64,000 nt of DNA from RUG14871 sp045539425 (lineage in GTDB: Bacteria > Bacillota_I > Bacilli_A > Erysipelotrichales > Erysipelotrichaceae): contig JAZQFH010000038.1 in assembly GCA_045539425.1 (NCBI GenBank), positions 69,142 through 133,141 on the forward strand, read 5' to 3'. The notes below the pieces were generated by a model, which was not told where the DNA came from, did no database searches, and was given only the letters and a program-made list of their open reading frames with translations. Below, in pieces: positions 61,454 through 64,000 of the stretch (its first letter is position 1; each line of letters opens with the position of its first letter). Both the position numbers and the translations under genes were made by a program.

Positions 61454-61527
61454 TTCAGCAATCCTCCTCTTATCAATTCGATAAACTTGAAATCCCCGAA
61501 ATCGTAGGCATCTGCCAGTGATTATAG

Positions 61528-61740
61528 AGCTTTAAGCGGATTTACAGCCTGTGCAAAGATGCCGGAATACGCTTCTCATATGAGAGTGATGAGCTTGGAT
61601 TCAAGTTCATCCTGTATCGGCCAGCGCTTCAAAGTGACATTCCAAGTGTCACTTTAGATGTCACTTTGAACGGGACAGAGATGGCCGTGCTTGCTATTTT
61701 GAAACAGAAGCCGGAATGTTCGGACTTGGGGGCGCTGTAA
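61528..61740 (+). pseudogene. C-terminal remnant of an AlbA-type ATP-binding regulator
   Basis: The frame KRIYSLCKDAGIRFSYE ... FKFILYRP ... VTLNGTEMAVLAILKQKPE looks like the C-terminal winged-helix part of AAA_4/Schlafen-like ATP-binding proteins. It is closed upstream by TAG at 61525-61527 and ends in TAA at 61738-61740. Within it TGTCACTTT occurs twice and its complement once, forming a 9-bp inverted repeat (61635-61659 region). The rest of the gene is gone. Confidence 0.5.
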
Positions 61741-62759
61741 GTGCCTGCCGTTGCGGATATGCCTTTGTTTCCAACAATTCAGAGCGGCTCACCGGTATCT
61801 CGCTGATGATCATACTTGTGGCGGTAATACATAGAACCGATTGGGCAGGGACAGAAAACGTTTTCACCAATCAGATATTGCCGATTATCGTGATCGCGCT
61901 TCTCGTTTTCTGTCTGCTTCGCTTTAAGGAAGAAGATTTTGATGTGAGGGAAGAAACCGGTCCCGAGGACAGCAAGGGGCTTTACTGGGCGTTTGCCTTC
62001 TTCACTGCATATTTTGCCATTGACGGTTTTATCTATGATCTTGCAAACACTTCCATAGAGACGAAGCCAACTTTTATGTTTGCAGGACTTATTATAGCGG
62101 GGATCATGCTCTTCATTATGCTTGGAAAGCTTAAGCTGAATGTGCAGCATGTATGAGATTTGTTTTTTGTACTTCTGCTTTTCGGTACTGTTTTGGTGGT
62201 TATCCGGCCGCATTTTACCGTGCCCGGTGTGCAGAATTTCGTACTCGGCATGAGCGTGATCGGCTGGCCGCTTTGTATCTATATGCTGTCCTGCGCCCTG
62301 AACCGGTTTGCCAGCTACAGGCTCCTGAAACGGTGTACCCTTATATTCGCGCTGCTGTCTCCCTTTACCAGCATGATGGACTACTTTTTTGAAGATCTGT
62401 TCCCAAACTACGTTTCAGTAGCAGCCCTCATCTACTTTGCGATCATCATTGCCTTGTATGTTTTGACGCTTCCGCTAAGCAGCAGATACCTGTTCTCACA
62501 GCTCTGGCTGAACGATATGAACAAGATCGAGATGCAGAAGGCCGTTGAAGAAAAACCGGATCAGTTTGAGCCGTACAAGCTAACGCCTCGTCAAAAAGAA
62601 GTGGCCCTTTTGCTTCTTGAAGGAAAGACCCGCCGACAGATTTCAGGGGAGCTGGGTCTCTCAGAATCCACGATCAAGCTTCATGTCTCTGAGCTTTATA
62701 AAAGGCTTGGAATCAACAGCCGATTTGAGCTTTTCAAGCTGTTTGACATAAAGAAATAA
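61716..62759 (+). pseudogene. Membrane LuxR-type regulator, broken
   Basis: Two open stretches in one frame (61716-62156 and 62160-62759) are separated only by a TGA. The first encodes four or more membrane helices; the second encodes further helices and, at the end, a LuxR-type HTH (LTPRQKEVALLLLEGKTRRQISGELGLSESTIKLHVSELYKRLGI, shown here in parts: RQKEVALLLLEG and ESTIKLHVSELYKRLG). Intact proteins of this MFS-LuxR type have about 12 helices and 450-500 residues, so the N-terminus is also lost, at a junction with the AlbA-type remnant. The HTH half might still be made from ATG at 62160. Confidence 0.7.
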
Positions 62760-62814
62760 ACCTTTTCTACCCTACCTACCCAAAGAGCTATATTGTTTTT
62801 ATCGGTTTTTCAAA

Positions 62815-62831
62815 GTATACTCTCAATATAC
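62815..62831. promoter_or_regulatory. Inverted repeat in the promoter region of the lipoprotein gene
   Basis: GTATA, seven bases, TATAC (62815-62831), containing TATACT and AATATAC, which could serve as -10 boxes about 60 bases before ATG at 62889. It may be a regulator site. Confidence 0.35.
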
Positions 62832-62888
62832 GGGATGCTGTGGCAGGTTTTGGCATACCCGGAATCCAGAGTGAAAGGAAACAACACG

Positions 62889-63605
62889 ATGAAAAAAACC
62901 TTAGCAATAGTACTGGCATTTGTTTTAGTACTGGGACTCGCGGCCTGTGGCTCTTCAGGAAGCACCTCGCAGAACAATAACCCCTCAAGTTCCGGGAACA
63001 ACAGTTCAAACCCGTCCACGAACAGCACCGGTGATAATCAGCAGTCCGGAAACGAGTCCGGCAACAGCAACACCTCGCAAAGCGGCAATAACGCCGAGGC
63101 GGCTAAACTCACCGGCAAGATGAATATCATCAATCTTGACGACAGGGATCCATCCGTGCTTCGCGGCGTGACCATCAAAGGCAACCAAGCCGGCACTGCG
63201 GATGGCTTCAACAGCAAAGAGTCTTCCCTTACTGACGTCCGCTGCATCTTTGAACTGAACGAGTGGGTCTATTTCTACCCGGATACCGACGCGACCTACG
63301 GACTCAGAGTCTGGATACTCAAGCACCGCGACGATCAGGAGTATTACAACAAAGCCAAATTCTCCGACCTCGATCCGAACTTTGCAAACTATTGCGATCT
63401 TCATTATCCCGAGGATGCGGAAAATCCAGATGAAACGGAATGGGGCAGCTTCTATCTGAATAAGGAAGAATGCGAACCCGGCTATTACGATTTTGTTTTC
63501 ACTTACGAAGGAAAGGCGATCGCCCCCCTGCTGACCCGCTTCTATAATGAAAATGAGCTCACCGTCAAATCCGACGCCGAGCTGGAAGCACTGATGCACG
63601 AATGA
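62889..63605 (+). CDS. Lipoprotein with low-complexity linker
   Basis: 238 residues. The signal peptide ends in LGLAACG (lipobox cysteine at residue 20). A linker rich in Ser, Asn, Gly and Gln runs to about residue 65. The following domain (KLTGKMNIINLDDRDPSV ... WVYFYPDTDATYG ... YDFVFTYEGKAIAPL) is not recognised. GAAAGGAAA precedes ATG at 62889. Base composition rises here to a clearly higher GC than in the flanking pseudogenes. The stop overlaps the start of the next gene (ATGA). Confidence 0.8.
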   Translation: MKKTLAIVLAFVLVLGLAACGSSGSTSQNNNPSSSGNNSSNPSTNSTGDNQQSGNESGNSNTSQSGNNAEAAKLTGKMNIINLDDRDPSVLRGVTIKGNQAGTADGFNSKESSLTDVRCIFELNEWVYFYPDTDATYGLRVWILKHRDDQEYYNKAKFSDLDPNFANYCDLHYPEDAENPDETEWGSFYLNKEECEPGYYDFVFTYEGKAIAPLLTRFYNENELTVKSDAELEALMHE

Positions 63606-64000
63606 TGAACGCCATGTTTGAAGAAAAGTTCATTAAACTTGTCGAGGAAAACGGCGGCTTTGAGTTTTATCAGGCGTACCGGGGCGACGTGGATCTGATC
63701 CTCGGTGGCAAGGGCAACACCTTTTGGTACGTCGTGATGAAAAAAGGCAAGGTCACGGAGTCTTATATCGGGAAAAACGCCGGCGGCGTTTGGGAAGACG
63801 TTTCCGTCAAAGGCAGCGGCGCAACGCAAAAGACGAAAGCCATGCCCGCAGGCAGCACGATCAAAAAGATCGCCGAGAAGGCGTATCTCTGCCAGAACGA
63901 AACGTGGGTCACGCGGCGCACGCCTAAGCCCATCGAGGACGCGCATCCCCGCTATCATTACGTGTACAGCTTTGGCGACAAGGGGCTTGACGTATCGGTG
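63602..64000 (+). CDS. Unknown protein, cut by the window end
   Basis: ATG at 63602 overlaps the lipoprotein stop by four bases, and the frame is open for 133 codons to the window edge. No signal peptide is seen. The sequence contains GGKGNTFWYVVMKKGKVTES and KIAEKAYLCQNETWVTRR and is rich in Gly, Lys and Val. GC-rich third positions match the lipoprotein. The two are probably one operon. No family is recognised. Confidence 0.65.
   Translation, partial: MMNAMFEEKFIKLVEENGGFEFYQAYRGDVDLILGGKGNTFWYVVMKKGKVTESYIGKNAGGVWEDVSVKGSGATQKTKAMPAGSTIKKIAEKAYLCQNETWVTRRTPKPIEDAHPRYHYVYSFGDKGLDVSV

Noticed and set aside
61620..61665. TGTCACTTT repeats as an operator
   Set aside because: They lie in the coding frame of the AlbA-type remnant, where alternating VTL/DVTL codons explain them.
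63006..63599. Minus-strand 197-codon frame and a neighbouring minus frame to 63958
   Set aside because: High GC on this segment produces long antisense frames; the plus strand has a clear lipoprotein and a coupled gene.

Overview
The window looks like part of the chromosome of an anaerobic, fermentative, moderately low-GC Firmicute, perhaps an Erysipelotrichaceae-like gut or oral bacterium. The evidence is strong purine-rich ribosome binding sites, Rho-independent terminators after most operons, several PTS systems with PRD-type regulators, a Firmicute-type pyr operon with PyrK/PyrD(1B) and PyrI, rubredoxin-type redox protein, and many small carbohydrate esterases. The genus is an inference. 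No rRNA, tRNA, CRISPR array or intact transposase was seen.

Layout. 0-3 kb: a lipoprotein start cut by the window edge and a single-chain fusion of a sugar/cation symporter to a GH2 glycosidase. 3-12 kb: GNAT and MBL proteins, an unknown membrane protein, a three-gene carbohydrate-esterase operon (alpha/beta hydrolase, NodB deacetylase, SGNH hydrolase), a membrane-anchored HAD phosphatase, an MBL-rubredoxin protein and a lipoprotein. 12-17.7 kb: a beta-glucoside locus (PRD regulator with a frameshift at a G6 tract, PTS IIC, GH1 phospho-beta-glucosidase, ROK kinase). 18-21.9 kb: a decayed DUF4143 ATPase, SDR/TetR pair, and an intact AAA-DUF4143 ATPase preceded by an exact 33-bp-period repeat array. 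21.9-30.8 kb: the complete UMP pathway operon except carA (pyrC-carB-pyrK-pyrD-pyrF-pyrE-pyrB-pyrI), with a promoter and a PyrR-box-like hairpin.

31-43 kb: a GPH transporter with two esterases and a PHP phosphatase under an AraC regulator; a TetR/hydrolase divergon; a double-flavodoxin protein; a beta-propeller lactonase-like protein and a macrodomain protein; a MATE transporter probably translated from a leaderless mRNA. 43-48 kb: an alpha-glucoside PTS operon (IIA-LicT-IIBC-GH4) with an antiterminator/terminator leader, and a duplicated fragment of the GH4 tail. 47.9-52.1 kb: an AT-rich accessory island with two unrecognised linked genes (one with a glycine-rich membrane domain and coiled coil) and a truncated phosphoesterase joined to a truncated DUF6994-like gene. 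52.4-58.3 kb: a mannose-family PTS operon with a SIS isomerase and an iron alcohol dehydrogenase, divergent from a DeoR regulator with several operators between them. 58.3-61 kb: a protein with a very acidic linker and a lipocalin-like C-terminal domain, and a SAM-type riboswitch controlling an unrecognised 119-residue protein. 61-64 kb: a decaying stretch of pseudogenes followed by a lipoprotein operon of higher GC that runs off the window.

Functionally the window is dominated by uptake and cleavage of glycosides and phospho-glycosides, deacylation of decorated sugars, and pyrimidine synthesis. The best candidates for undescribed biology are the transporter-hydrolase fusion, the 33-bp array in front of the AAA-DUF4143 gene, the two-gene membrane module of the AT-rich island, and the riboswitch-controlled small protein.
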